From assembly GCA_947652605.1 (NCBI GenBank), contig OX393579.1, positions 43,654,970 through 43,718,969 on the forward strand: a DNA stretch of 64,000 nucleotides. The letters run 5' to 3'. This document shows, one piece after another, positions 43,044-54,264 of the stretch (the stretch's first letter is position 1; the number at the start of each line of letters is the position of its first letter). A program made the translations under genes and the position numbers. The notes under the pieces were generated by a model. That model did no database searches and was not told the DNA's origin. It saw nothing but the letters and a program-made list of their open reading frames with translations. Source of the DNA: Elmis aenea. Taxonomy: Eukaryota > Arthropoda > Insecta > Coleoptera > Elmidae.

Positions 43044-45072
43044 CAGGGACTAAAAACCAAAAAAATTTCGTTTGTTTCTGTCCGGAACGAAAACGAAATA
43101 TATCGTTTTCGTTCTTTTCGTTCTAACCGAAAAAATTCTTTTTTCGTTTTCGTGAACCGAAATAATAACGGTTAAAACCGGTTTTACAATATTTTTTTTG
43201 TCGTCAAAAAATCGAGGACTTTAATTTTTTTTTCAAGTCACTACAACCCTCTATAAATACGATAACAATATTTGCGTTTCCACTAAAATATAAACGATGA
43301 CGATGGGTTTTGATGCTCATGGATAACATATTTTAGACTGGCGAACCGCCGCCATATTAAATTTACCAAATCGTTAAACACATTAACATTTAACCATTTT
43401 ATTTAGTATAACACCCGCAAGGTGCAAAAATACAACTTGATTAGTTTAAATTTTACACACGATTTTTATTTAAAAATATAAAAATATAGCAGTGCTGTTT
43501 TAAGTTTGTTTTAGTACGAAAAATTTATGAATTTGAATTAAATTAGATCCTGCTGTAATTATTTAAAAAGACAAAAGAATTAATTCAAGTGGATAATTCA
43601 CTAAATGTTTCCATGAATGTTATAAATAAAAAAGATATTAGAAGAAAACTTATATTAACTCTAAACGCAAATAAAACATACACATTAATAATATATAAAA
43701 AATTAACTTGAAATATACTTTAACTTAATAGTTTGTACATACTGCACAATATACATTTTCACAATCCATTCAATCTTACTAGCAACTAGGGTTTCTCATA
43801 TTTGACCATTTTGCTTGTCCCGGGATTCCGGGAAGAAATCGGCCTTTGTCCCGGGATTTCCCGGGATCCCGGGATGTAATAAATTATGTCATAATTTTTA
43901 AATAATAACCCAAAAAATTAAGGGAGCGGTTTATTACTTAAAAACAACTCCAAGTCATATATGTAATACATTTTGCTTTATGATTATTACAAATAATTCA
44001 ATAATATTGGTGAGAGAAACATACATTTGGGAATTATAACCTTTCTATTGCAATTTCATATTTATGAATACAATAATATAATTTTTACAATGAATTTTTG
44101 TAATGTGATTTAAGAAAACGAAGGTGATCTGTGCTTCAGTCAATTAGTCTTTTTCTTAATTTATTAACAAAAAGTCCTACTGCATAAAATGCTCTCTGTC
44201 TCTATTGATGTAGGTGAATTGTCTTGAGCGCATCTAGCAGCAAAGAAACTTCGTTATTATCAATAAAATTTCATTTATAAGCTATTTTGCTTTGAATTAT
44301 CAGGGTACACAAAAATAAAACTGTAAAAGTATTTTGAAGATATTAACTTTGTAATGGAGACCGGGCTTCTTTGCGCCATACTAAAAGAGAAAAATTATTT
44401 TGAAGTTTTTCCATAATTTACTGTTAGTAAAGACATTTTAAGCATAACATTCTGATAAGTTATAATAGTATTACAAAGATCTTAGCACAAAATAAACGAA
44501 AACAACACTTTTTTAAAATCCCGGGAATTCCCGGGACAAAAAGCATTTCCCGGGAAATATAAAATAGCTTAAAATGGACCGGGATCCCGGGAAAGAAACC
44601 CTACTAGCAACACATCAGACCATAAATCTTCTTTTACATTAGTCCTTTTCGAAGTAAGAATAAATTTTACTTTTATTAACTCTAAACGCAAATAAAACAT
44701 ACACATTAATAATATATATCCAATCAAGTGTACAGAAAATATCTGTACCATTTCTTGTGTTACACGAAACTGCAAGTATAAACAATAAATTATTAAAACA
44801 TATCACGTAGGTATATGGAGAAAAGTGAAGCTCACTTATTTCAAGTGAGATTTTTTACTGCCTCGTGGAGTCTCCTCAGCATGGAAGGTGAATTCGCGTT
44901 TGTGTTTAACAAATAAAATTTAAATAGTGATAAAACCGGTTAAAACCGGTTTTGGAAAATATTTATTTCGTTTTCGTTCTTGAACGAAAAATAATTATTT
45001 CGTTTTTGTTTTCGTTCTTAAATAAATTTCGATTAATTTCGTTTTACGTTTTCGTTCCGTTCTCAGTCCCTG
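43044..45072. mobile_element. hAT-type element, GAACGAAAACG-word family, with nested hAT
   Basis: Left end CAGGGACTAAAAACC, right end GTTCTCAGTCCCTG, perfect 8-bp duplication ATATTAAT at 43036-43043 and 45073-45080. The ends are packed with GAACGAAAACG/CGTTTTCGTTC words plus AACCGGTTTT. Without the nested element at 43787-44603 and its duplication it would be about 1.2 kb. A second copy in opposite orientation is at 53100-54264. No transposase frame. Confidence 0.92.
43787..44603. mobile_element. 817-bp hAT-type element, CCCGGGA-word family, nested
   Basis: Ends TAGGGTTTCTC and GAAAGAAACCCTA; perfect 8-bp duplication CTAGCAAC at 43779-43786 and 44604-44611. Subterminal palindromic CCCGGGATTCCCGGGA words at both ends. 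AT-rich interior without coding frame. It sits inside the GAACGAAAACG element and is therefore younger than that insertion. Confidence 0.92.
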
Positions 45073-45080
45073 ATATTAAT

Positions 45081-45447
45081 ACGAAAGAATCCCAATTATA
45101 AGAATTTTTGATTATTCAGATTATAAATACTTTATACGCAATAATACGTAAATTAACACAGTTTCCTTTTAAATAAAAACATATTTGGCGTGGTATTTTT
45201 GCACTTTCGGTCTTTCATTAACCCAGGAAATCCATTTAGCAATCTTTTGGCCCCTGCTAAGTTATAAACGACGATATAATGGATTTTGATCCTCGAGGAC
45301 AGCATATTGTAAACTGGCAACCGCCATATAAAATTTATCAAATTGTTAAACATAATATTCAAATAAAATTTGTGCATTTTATTTAGAATAACTTTACGCC
45401 CGTCACGTGTAAAAACACAACTCGTTTGTTTTCTAAAAATGTACACA
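45081..45447. other. Spacer between hAT insertions
   Basis: AT-rich. 45240-45420 resembles the interior of the GAACGAAAACG hAT family (ATGGATTTTGATCCTC, ACTGGCAACCGCCATAT compared with 43300-43380), so it may be a fragment of that family without ends. The minus frame 45153-45617 is not a gene. Confidence 0.4.
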
Positions 45448-45455
45448 CACATAAC

Positions 45456-45985
45456 CAGGGGTTTGGAGCGGAGCGCGGAGCTGGAGCGCGGAGCAGTGGA
45501 GCAATGGGTTTTTGCCCGGAGCGGGAGCGGAGCCCAGAGCAAAGAATTTTGATTGCTCCACTGCTCCCTTTTACTATTATAAACTGCATTTTTTTTTCTT
45601 TTATGAATTATTCTCATGGGTATAGTATTTAATAAAATTATAAATAAACTAAATTTTATTTTTTTGAAGTAAAATTATTATAATGTAACTTTTCTGAATA
45701 TTAATTTTCATTATTTTGTATTTGAATTTTGAACAATTTTAAAGAACTTTTTTTTCTTTTTTTCACTTTTTTAACTGAAGATCAATAATTTGTTCATTTA
45801 TTTAACTTCACTTGTTTCTTAGGGTCAAATATTGTAATTTTTGGTCCATTTCCACAAATCTCATAAAATTTTAGCTTTGTTTTTAAAAACAAATTTTTAA
45901 ATAAAAAACTTATTTTATTAATATTTGGAGCGCGGAGCGGAGCTGGAGCGGAGCAACTAAAAAATTGGACTGTTCCAAACCCCTG
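45456..45985. mobile_element. 530-bp hAT-type element, GGAGC-word family, inverted
   Basis: Ends CAGGGGTTTGGAGCGG and GTTCCAAACCCCTG; perfect 8-bp duplication CACATAAC at 45448-45455 and 45986-45993. Same family as 41782-42188 but in the opposite orientation. GGAGCGGAGC words dominate both ends. Confidence 0.93.
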
Positions 45986-46102
45986 CACATAACTATTAAA
46001 ACTTATAGCGAGTGCCGTTTTAAATTTATTTTTCTACGACCACTATTGTAAATGACTGTTACTGTACATCCTACATGCATAGTAGTGACTAGTGAGTCCT
46101 TA

Positions 46103-46242
46103 TGGTGCCTGTCCACGTGAGAGTAAACTACTCTCGATAGCAGCGTCGCCAAGGATACAGCCCCTGAGAGTAACTCCCGATTGGCTGTATCCTTGGCGAC
46201 GCTGCTATCGAGAGTTGTTTACTCTCACGTGGACAGGCACCA
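46103..46242. mobile_element. 140-bp hairpin MITE, TTA flanks
   Basis: A 60-bp arm starting TGGTGCCTGTCCACGTGAGA is followed after a 20-bp loop by its nearly perfect complement. TTA on both sides (46100-46102, 46243-46245) is a candidate target duplication, as in PIF/Harbinger MITEs. The arms contain CACGTG and GATAGCAGCGTCGCCAAGGA. No coding capacity. Confidence 0.82.
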
Positions 46243-46464
46243 TTACCCACGGTAAGCAAAAATGTCAAAGTAGACTTACGTCAAACTTGACAGTTAACAG
46301 CGTACGCACAAGTGTGTTTACTATTAGCCAGAAGACCAATAAAATCGTATGTATTATGTGATCGTAGAAAAAGTATCCTACATAACACGAGCTGTAAAGC
46401 AATTACGCACTCCTGGAAATACGAATAACACAACGTTTTTAAATTATTTGGTAAACTTTAATCA

Positions 46465-47759
46465 TACCGGGTGTAAATGAAGTGTGGTACACCAACTTTT
46501 TTTTCCCTTAGTTTTAATTTTAGATAAATTAAAATTTAGACGTATGATATGTGCAAAAAAATCGGGCTTTTGAGCCGTTGCACACATTTGTTTCACTTCC
46601 GGTTTCGCCGGAAATGACCCCAACTTTGTTATTTTAAATGGAACACCTTGGATATTTTTACATTTTTGGAAAGAGGAAGTGATTTTTGATACAAATGTAC
46701 TATTTTGGTTAATTTTTATAACCTCAAATTTTTTTTTAAACAAAATTTAGTTTTTCATTAAGGGTGTCGTGACCTGCGCAAATTGATTTTTATTATGTCA
46801 ACAATTGTCCAAAAAACGTTTTTGTAAATTTTAAATGACATTTAGGTTACTATAATCGGCTTTGAAGGTTGCGGAATCGGTTTTTTGATAAAAAGTCAAT
46901 TTTTTTAAATGGAACCATCCTGGTACTAGCGGTTATTTAAATCAAGCATCTTCTAACGAATCTATCGATACCAATAACTTGTATTATTATTAAGGGTCTA
47001 CTTCAAAAATTTCAAATTATTGTGAAAATTTATTAAGAGATCCTCTTAATCGCAGTAATCTAATTATGTAAAAATGATTACCAAAATTTGTAGACTTTTT
47101 AATTAAATGACTATAGTAGTTAAACATAAAACAACGATCATTGGTATTGTTGTAGTTATGCACAGTGTACTGCGATTAACAGGAAGTCTTAATAAATTTT
47201 CACAATAATTTGAAATTTTAGAAGCAGACTCTTAATAAAAAAAAACATGTTATTGGTATCGATGGATTCGTTAGAAGATGCTCCATTTAAATAACCGCTA
47301 GTAACAGCATGGTTCCATTTAAAAAAATTGGCTTTTTGTCAAAAAACTGATTCCACAACCTTCAAAGTCGATTAAAGTAACCTAAATGTCATTTAAAATT
47401 TACAAAAACGTTTTTTGGGCAATTTTTGACATAATAAAAATCAATTTGTGCAGGTCACGGCACCCTACTAAAAAACTAAATTTTGTTTTAAAAAAATTTG
47501 AGGTTATAAAAATTAACCAAAATAGTGCATTTGTATCCAAAATCGCTTCCTCTTTCCAAAAATGTAAAAATATACGGGGTGTTCCATTTAAAATAACAAA
47601 GTTGGGGTCATTTCCGGCGAAACCGGAAGTGAAACAAATGTGTGCAACGACTCAAAAAGCCCGGTTTTTTGCACATATCATATGTCTAAATTTTAATTTA
47701 TCTAAAATCAAAACTAAAGAAAAAAAAGAGGGTGTACCACACTTCATTTACACCCGGTA
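46465..47759. mobile_element. 1.3-kb near-complete palindrome, ACCGGGTGTAAATGAAG ends
   Basis: Left end TACCGGGTGTAAATGAAG and right end its complement, with TA at both edges. Arms of about 490 bp pair with scattered mismatches, and pairing continues past an indel to roughly 47110, so the element is one large foldback. The mirror-image frames 46462-46743 (minus) and 47386-47778 (plus) encode nearly the same peptide for this reason. Embedded ATGGAACACC and GGTGTTCCAT are ends of the mariner type. No transposase motif. Confidence 0.88.
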
Positions 47760-48547
47760 TAGGATGGAAATAAAATAAAATTATATTTAGTATTCCAATT
47801 AACTTCTTAAAGACTTTTTAAACCCTGCAATTTAAATTCTCTCGAAATTCGCATTTTTTAGTAAATAAAAATAATTGAAATAACAATAACTGGAAATATA
47901 TTTGATTTATTTATAATACATTTCCGATGTTACCGAAAGAATTGAATTATGTATAAGGAAATGTAAAAAACATTAAGGAGCTTCCATTTATAAATAAATT
48001 ATTTATGTTTAAAATTCGTTAAAATGGACAAGGCATAACAAACACTCGGTGTATTATTTTAAAAGTTTAACTGGCCATCTTTTATAAAAGAATTATTTTT
48101 AAAAGGAGTACATTATATTATTCTGGCGTAGTTAAAACATTAAATATTAATTACCCTGTGTATCTATTTTAATTAAAAACAAAAATTGAATGGTAAATTC
48201 CCTCCTCTCATCTTTTCATATATTTTCTTAAAAGGAATCGGTTTTTAGCGCTATAACCTTTGAGATTTTCAAAAAGCTATTCAACCTAGCTTAATAGACC
48301 TTTAAAAACGCTACGCATCATTTAAAAAAGGAAATATTCCCTATGTCACTTTTACAACGACTACCCTGTTTTCAGTCTTTGCTTTAGAAAGGAAATCTGG
48401 TGGCGACGATTTATAGCAAAAACTACTTTACGATCAAACAGTTACTACAACTTGTAAACGTCTTTTTTTCTTATTTAAATTACTCTTGATTTTCCATTTT
48501 CATAGATACTTTCGACAAACGCAATAAAAGTGGTTTACAGTTATTAA
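47760..48547. other. AT-rich DNA, no gene
   Basis: Contains a segment related to 30800-30920 at 47985-48110 and an isolated ACCCTGTTTTC at about 48363. No coding frame supported. Confidence 0.35.
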
Positions 48548-48630
48548 TATTGGCATTTGTTGTCATTTCCAAGGCTTACTATTTAAAAATGTTGCAATTT
48601 CTCGTAACTTTATCTAAAATTCTTAATAAC

Positions 48631-49068
48631 CATAGGCGCCGACTACACGGGGGCAACGGGGCTCGTGCCCCTGTGCCGAATAAACTAGGGGGGCATTGCC
48701 CCCATGCGATGCGACATCGCAAAGGCCAACTTATACAAATCACATTTAAATTATGCCAAACAGCACATATCACGTTCGAGTTCGAGTACAACTTTATTTA
48801 GTGCCATACTTTTTTCGTCTATTCTGAGACCATTAGTTTTGGAAAAGTTACCAGCGGTCGAACCTAACTAGTTTTGAAAAAGTCACCAGCGGTCTAACCT
48901 AACTAGTCTTGGAAAGTTACCAGCGGGAAACATTTGTATCAAATTTTATGTTATTTTGGCACACTGATCAAATTCTATTTGCCATCCCTGGTGTAGGTAC
49001 TTGTTACACTCGTGCATCGTACATTTATCCCCTGCCCCCCTAGCGAGTTTAGAAAGTCGGTGCCTATG
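48631..49068. mobile_element. 438-bp hAT-type element with GGGGC words, CATAGGCGCCGACT ends
   Basis: Ends CATAGGCGCCGACT and AGTCGGTGCCTATG (two mismatches); perfect 8-bp duplication TTAATAAC at 48623-48630 and 49069-49076. Left subterminal GGGGCAACGGGGC and GGGGGGCATTGCCCCC words, plus repeated CCAGCGGTCTAACCTAACTA units at 48850-48910. No coding capacity. The terminus differs from the CAGGG majority. Confidence 0.88.
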
Positions 49069-49317
49069 TTAATAACTCGAAAATTGTTGCAGATAGGTAT
49101 AGGAAACGCTAATACAGATTGATGCAGAATGTAATTTCGCATTAGAAAATGAAAAAAAAAAGTTTGGGCATTGTATTTGAAAAAAACGAGTTTTAGTGGT
49201 CTGAAGTTGTACAGGGTGAATATTATGTTCCAGGCTGATGTTGTTTTTGAATAACCCGGAAATGAATTAAATTTTTTTAAATTTGGATTTTTTTATTTAA
49301 CAGTAGGCTTATGACAA

Positions 49318-49722
49318 TTATGTATGGAATATGACATCGCTCAAGTGACCGCCTCTGGCAGCGTTACAAATGCCTGTTCTTTTAATCATATTTTTCATGA
49401 CATTCTCGCACGTTTCGCGTGTTATTTCCGCAATTTCATGTCGAATATTGTCCTGAAGCATTGGAATTGTTGTTGGTTTATTAGCGTAGACTTTTCCTTT
49501 CAGGTACCCCCACAGAAAATAGTCGGGTGACGTTAAATCGGGTGATCGCGGGGGCCAGTCTACTATACGTTGAATCGTTGACTTGCATGGCACATGATGA
49601 AGTCCAAAAAAATCACGCAGTTTTCTTCGCGTATTCACAATTGAACGATTATTTAGATAAAATGTTTTAATGACTTCAACACGTTGTTGAGGCGTCAGAT
49701 GCTCCATAATAAATTGTAATTG
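49318..49722 (-). CDS. Internally deleted mariner-like transposase (HTH fused to C terminus)
   Basis: The open frame extends to 49743; of two possible starts I list the ATG that begins MEHLTPQQRVEVIKTFYLNN (about 49707-49722). The N-terminal part (to ...HVPCKSTIQRIV) is the helix-turn-helix DNA-binding region of mariner-like transposases. It is joined directly to DWPPRSPDLTSPDYFLWG, which holds the third catalytic Asp, and ends GGHLSDVIFHT. The first and second catalytic Asp and everything between are absent, so it cannot cut DNA. With the DNA-binding region intact and no stop, it could in principle bind element ends and interfere with active transposase, but expression is unproven. The junction lies exactly before WPPRSPDL, where the second, inverted half also starts. 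Confidence 0.75.
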   Translation of the reverse strand, partial: QLQFIMEHLTPQQRVEVIKTFYLNNRSIVNTRRKLRDFFGLHHVPCKSTIQRIVDWPPRSPDLTSPDYFLWGYLKGKVYANKPTTIPMLQDNIRHEIAEITRETCENVMKNMIKRTGICNAARGGHLSDVIFHT

Positions 49723-49762
49723 ACTACTCTTTAAGACTGCCAATTACTAAATGTCAAATGGC

Positions 49763-51288
49763 CCCCGCGATCACCCGACTTAACGTCACCTGACTATTTT
49801 CTGTGGGGGTACCTGAAAGGAAAAGTCTACGCTAATAAACCAACAACAGTTCCAATCAGGGACCCGAACCGGTAAGAATAACGGTTCAGTTCCGGTTACC
49901 GGTTCGATAAATTTTAACTTTTCGGTTTACGTTCCGAACCACCGGTTTTTATTTTTTAATGATTCGGTAACCGGTTCGGCGGTAACGGTTTAGTTCCGGT
50001 TTCGGTTCAATACGTTTTTTTTTAGTACAAAATGTATAAAAATAGTAATAAAACATAAACCCACAACATATAAATTTTATTTATATTTAAACTTCAAACT
50101 CTTTATATATATAACCTAACCTTACCTTGATATATACTGCGCCATCTAACAAACATTATTGCAACAAACAGACGGTAAAATTAAATTTTAATTTCTGAGT
50201 ACAAAATAACAAAACACATTACAATTTTATTTATATACAAATTTGTGTTTGTTTTGTATTAAATAAAACTGTCAAATTAAGTCAGTGTAATATCGAGGGT
50301 CTCATATCAGGGTAGCTTATGCGCCAAAAATACAAAAATGGAGATTCTTCGCCAAAAATGTGTTAAACTGAAGGAAAAACAAATCTTTGTATGTCAGAAA
50401 AATCAACATATTTTGATATAAGTTAACTTGAACAGCATAGGGATCTCGTAAACGGTAAGAGATACAGACTTGGTTAAATGGGTCAAAGTGATCTATGATT
50501 TAAAAGCAACTATTCCATGAAAAAAATCTTGAAAAAATTTCAAATGTATTCACTGACAAAACCTACAAAACAATGATGTAATTCGTGTGGAAATTTAGTT
50601 AGTATAGTACTCTTAGTAATATAAAGTTATACTTACAGTTTTCCAAATTAGAAGCAATAACTAACCGTTTATAAAAGTACGTAAGCGCACGCCATTCCAA
50701 AGTAGGTACAGTACTATGTGCAATGCCGCATTATACAGTCCAATCAACAAGTTTAAACTTGCGGTTTGTAGTGAAAGACGGCTTGACGAGCAAGAGCGCC
50801 TGCGTTCTATTAATCGCGGTAAAGAATACGTTATTCAAATACGACTGTGATAGACGATGCATATTTAATTATTTACAAATTGAACTGTCTTAAATATTTT
50901 CTTTATCTACGGTAAGATGTAATCAAAAATTACGAAAAAAATAAAATCCAATTTTTTATAAAAAATATCGTTCCGAACCGGTTTTTTAACCGGTTGTAGC
51001 GGTTTTAAGCGGTTCACGCCAGTCGGTTCGGTTCGGTTTTGCGGTTTTGTGATTTCTTAACTAAGAGGTTCAGTTCCGGTTCACGGTTCATGAAAAAGGC
51101 ACCGGTTCGTTCCGGTTCCGGTTCGGTACGGGTCCCTGGTTCCAATGCTTCAGGACAATATTCGACATGAAATTGCGGAAATAACACGCGAAACGTGCGA
51201 GAATGTCATGAAAAATATGATTAAAAGAACAGGCATTTGTAACGCTGCGAGAGGTGGTCACTTGAGCGATGTCATATTCCATACATAA
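49763..51288 (+). pseudogene. Second C-terminal transposase half, split by hAT insertion
   Basis: Plus-strand codons from 49763 give WPPRSPDLTSPDYFLWG, KGKVYANKPTTVP, then after the hAT element and one copy of its duplication MLQDNIRHEIAEITRETC and GGHLSDVIFHT to the stop at 51286-51288. Apart from the insertion the frame is undamaged and nearly identical to the minus-strand copy (one visible change, Ile to Val). It has no N-terminal domain. Confidence 0.85.
49857..51138. mobile_element. 1282-bp hAT-type element, CGGTT-word family, copy 2
   Basis: Almost identical to 16037-17330 and in the same orientation. Perfect 8-bp duplication GTTCCAAT at 49849-49856 and 51139-51146. It interrupts a mariner transposase half, so the insertion point is certain at base level. 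No coding frame of its own. Confidence 0.95.
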
Positions 51289-51855
51289 TTGTCATAAGCC
51301 TACTGTTGAATAAAAAAATCCAAATTTAAAAAAATTTAATTCATTTCCGGGTTATTCAAAAACAACATCGGCCTGGAACATAATATTCACCCTGTATTAA
51401 AAGAAAATTAAATTTTGAATATCCTGTAAGTAATGCATCGATTTTAAAAATTCCAGGATATACTCCAAGGTTTCTTCTAGGCATAGTCCAAATTTAAGCG
51501 TTTTTTCTTCAAAAATGGCAGCGTTAGATAATATTAAGCATAACGATGAAAATCAAAAGATTTTCAAAAAAGTTCAAAAATCTAAAAAATGACTGCACTT
51601 AGGTATAGGGAATGCTAATAAAAGTCCCTCTAAAATAACGTTTTAAATCCAAATACGTAATAAAAAATAGACCATTGTATTTGAAATAAGAAAGTAGACG
51701 TCAACTTCCGGTATATCCGGAAGTGTTGCCATCTTGAAAATATTTTTATTAAACAGATCAGATGCCATTATGGTCATAACCAAAATTTCAGATCCATACC
51801 CTTTTTCATTCTTCATATATTTTTAAGTCCCTGTCTCAATCAATCACCCTGTATA

Positions 51856-52679
51856 TAATATAATTAATACGCAGTGTGATTGCCAATTTGGGCACCCTTT
51901 AAAAAATTGTGGTACAGTTTTTCTTGTCAAAAAACTGGATGCCAAATTCGCTAATTGCCTAATGTCATTGTAACAATTATTGCTGTATATAAATCGAAAA
52001 ATGCAACAGAAATTACATAGGTACACTTTAAAACAAAATTTATAGAATTCTCTGCAAATTAATTGCATAATGATATGCAAATGTAGGCATTGTTTCATAT
52101 GGCATTTACACGGTGTAAAATTCCTACAATAGCAAATTCAAATTACAACGGTCTTTTCATGTTATATTTGTTATTCTAGTTATTGTTGCATTCATTAAAG
52201 TGTTCTAAACACACATAATTACATATCCAAACAAATTAAATTAAAAAGTAGAGAGAGTCGCTGCTTTGCACAGTAATTAAAGTATAATTATATTATCACT
52301 AAAATAAATTACACACACCCTTACCTACGGCGAAATCTTCGAAGAACTGTTTCAGCGTAAAAACTGTTAAAACGCCTGTATATTAAAGGAAGTTATATAT
52401 TGACACAGTCTATGAAATATCTGTGGGTAGCACGTGCACATAATAGTGTGTAATATCCGATAATGAGTTTTGAGTAACAGTTAAATAAAATAATATCAGT
52501 AGTTACAGAATTTAACGTTTTTAACATCAATAAAAATTGCATTAGAAATCGCCTGGGCTAAAATAATTAAAAAGTTATTAAAATTAAGCTTACCTACATG
52601 TAGCAAGGTAAATAATAAATTTTACTAGATTGATTCATTTATTTTTGAACTATGATTAGAAAACTGAATAAAAATTTAT
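51856..52679. other. AT-rich DNA, no feature seen
   Basis: No gene or paired transposon ends. The minus frame 51844-52098 has no recognised motif. Confidence 0.35.
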
Positions 52680-52988
52680 TACAGCGTGTTTCACGTTTCC
52701 ATGGGACACTAATTTATAAATAAAAATCTGACTATCGCCATCTTATAGCAAACAAAATCTGCAAAACATTATTCCTTTGGCGTTTTTGTGTACTCTTAAC
52801 AATAGCCGAGATATTTAAGTTTAAAAATTTTTTTGTTATATCACGCAAGCCATGGAATTTTTAAACAAAACAAGATCCTGTTTAAAATACTCTCCTAAAT
52901 AGCTAACTTTTGTCCTAACCAACCTTGTATTTTCATTATTTACGGAGATAGCAATAGTGTCCCATGGAAAAGTGAAACACCCTGTGTA
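52680..52988. mobile_element. 309-bp MITE, GTGTTTCACTTTTCCATGGG ends
   Basis: Left TACAGCGTGTTTCACG followed by TTTCCATGGGACACTA; right the complement, ending GAAACACCCTGTGTA. About 35 bp of terminal repeat with few mismatches and TA at the edges. Mariner-type; no coding capacity. Confidence 0.7.
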
Positions 52989-53099
52989 TGTATAATATAA
53001 ATATATGTATTATACAAAATCCCAAACAAAATTAATTAGTAAGCAAATAGAGTTCAATAAAAATAGTTTTTCATTGATTTTCAATTTCGGTATTAAAAC

Positions 53100-54264
53100 C
53101 AGGGACTGAGAACGGAACGAAAACGAAAACGTTAAACGAAATTAACCGAAATTTTTTTAAGAACGAAAACGAAATTATTATTTTTCGTTCAAGAACGAAA
53201 ACGAAATAAATATTTTCCAAAACCGGTTTTACCGGTTTTGTCGCTATTTCAATTTTATTTGTTAAACACAAACGCGAATTTACCTTCTGTGCTGGGGAGA
53301 CTCCACGAGGCAGTAAAAAATCTCACTTGAAATAAGTGAGCTTCACTTTTCTCCATATATTTACATTTACGTGAATATTTATTAACAACTTTATTGTTTA
53401 TACTTGCAATTTCGTGTAACACAATTAACGGTACAGATATTCTCTATTTCTAATTTGTTTTTTAGATCATCAATATAGAATATACACTTGATTGGATATA
53501 TATTATCAATGTGTATGTTCTATTTGCGTTTAGACATAATAATAGTAAACTTTATTCTTACTTCGAAAAGGACTAATGTAAAAGAAGATTTATTGGAAGA
53601 TGTGTTGCTAGTAAGATTTAACAGAATGTGAAAATGTATATTGTATGGTATGTACAAACTATAAAGTTAAAGTATATTTCAAGTTAATATACGTTTTTTT
53701 TTAATATCTTTTTTATTTATAACATTTAGTAAATTATCCACTTGAATTAATTATTTTGTCTATTTAAATAATTACAGCAGGATCTTATTTAATTCAAATG
53801 CATAGATTTTTAGTACTAAAACAAATTTAAAAGAGCACTTGCTATATTTTCATATTTTTAGATAAAGATCGTGTGTCTAATTTAACCTAATCACGTTGTG
53901 TTTTTGCACCTTACGGATGTTAAACTTAATAAAATGGTTAAATGTTAATGTGTTTAACGATTTGGTAAATTTAATATGGCGATGGTTCGCCAGTCTAAAA
54001 TATGCTGTCCGTGAGCATCAAACCCCATCGTCATCGTTTATATTTTAGTTGAGACGCAAATATTGTTATCGTATTTGTGACTAGAAAAAAAATTGATTTT
54101 TTGACTACAAAAAAAATGTTGTAAAACCGGTTTTAACCGTTATTATTTCGGTTCACGAAAACGAAATAAGAATTTTTTCGGTTAGAACGAAAAGAACGAA
54201 AACGATATATTTCGTTTTCGTTCCGAACAGAAACGAACGGAATTTTTTTCGTTTTTAGTCCCTG
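53100..54264. mobile_element. 1165-bp hAT-type element, GAACGAAAACG-word family, inverted copy
   Basis: Ends CAGGGACTGAGAACGG and CGTTTTTAGTCCCTG. Reverse orientation relative to 43044-45072 and lacking the nested element, so it shows the uninterrupted form. The bases next to the ends (ATTAAAAC and ATACAAAA) do not form a duplication. The right flank ATACAAAATCCC recurs 77 bp left of the element at 53012-53023, see findings. Confidence 0.85.

Larger units (their letters stand above)
49210..51396. mobile_element. Mariner-like inverted derivative with two 3' halves
   Basis: Both ends read TACAGGGTGAATATTATGTT inward and are flanked by TA. Both are the 3' end of the same element: each is followed inward by about 100 bp of trailer and then the transposase C terminus. 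The left half (minus strand) keeps an ORF with N and C termini; the right half (plus strand) is a second C-terminal half starting at WPPRSPDL. The right half is split by the hAT element at 49857-51138. Without the hAT the element is about 0.9 kb with inverted arms near 350 bp. Confidence 0.9.
48548..51855 (-). repeat. Interspersed repeat R0, copy 2 (inverted), split by insertions
   Basis: Pieces 48548-48630, 49069-49209 and 51397-51855 are together the reverse complement of 15-670. Left to right the host repeat is interrupted by a hAT-type element (48631-49068) and a mariner derivative (49210-51396). Joining the pieces after removing one copy of each target duplication reproduces R0 copy 1 without gap at both junctions, which fixes the order of events. 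Confidence 0.85.

Noticed and set aside
45153..45632. Overlapping frames of 60-154 codons on both strands at the GGAGC hAT element
   Set aside because: They read through the GGAGC/GCTCC words of the left end at 45456. No domain; composition explained by the repeat.
46462..47778. Two related proteins of 93 and 130 residues
   Set aside because: They lie in opposite arms of one palindrome and are mirror copies. No transposase or host motif.
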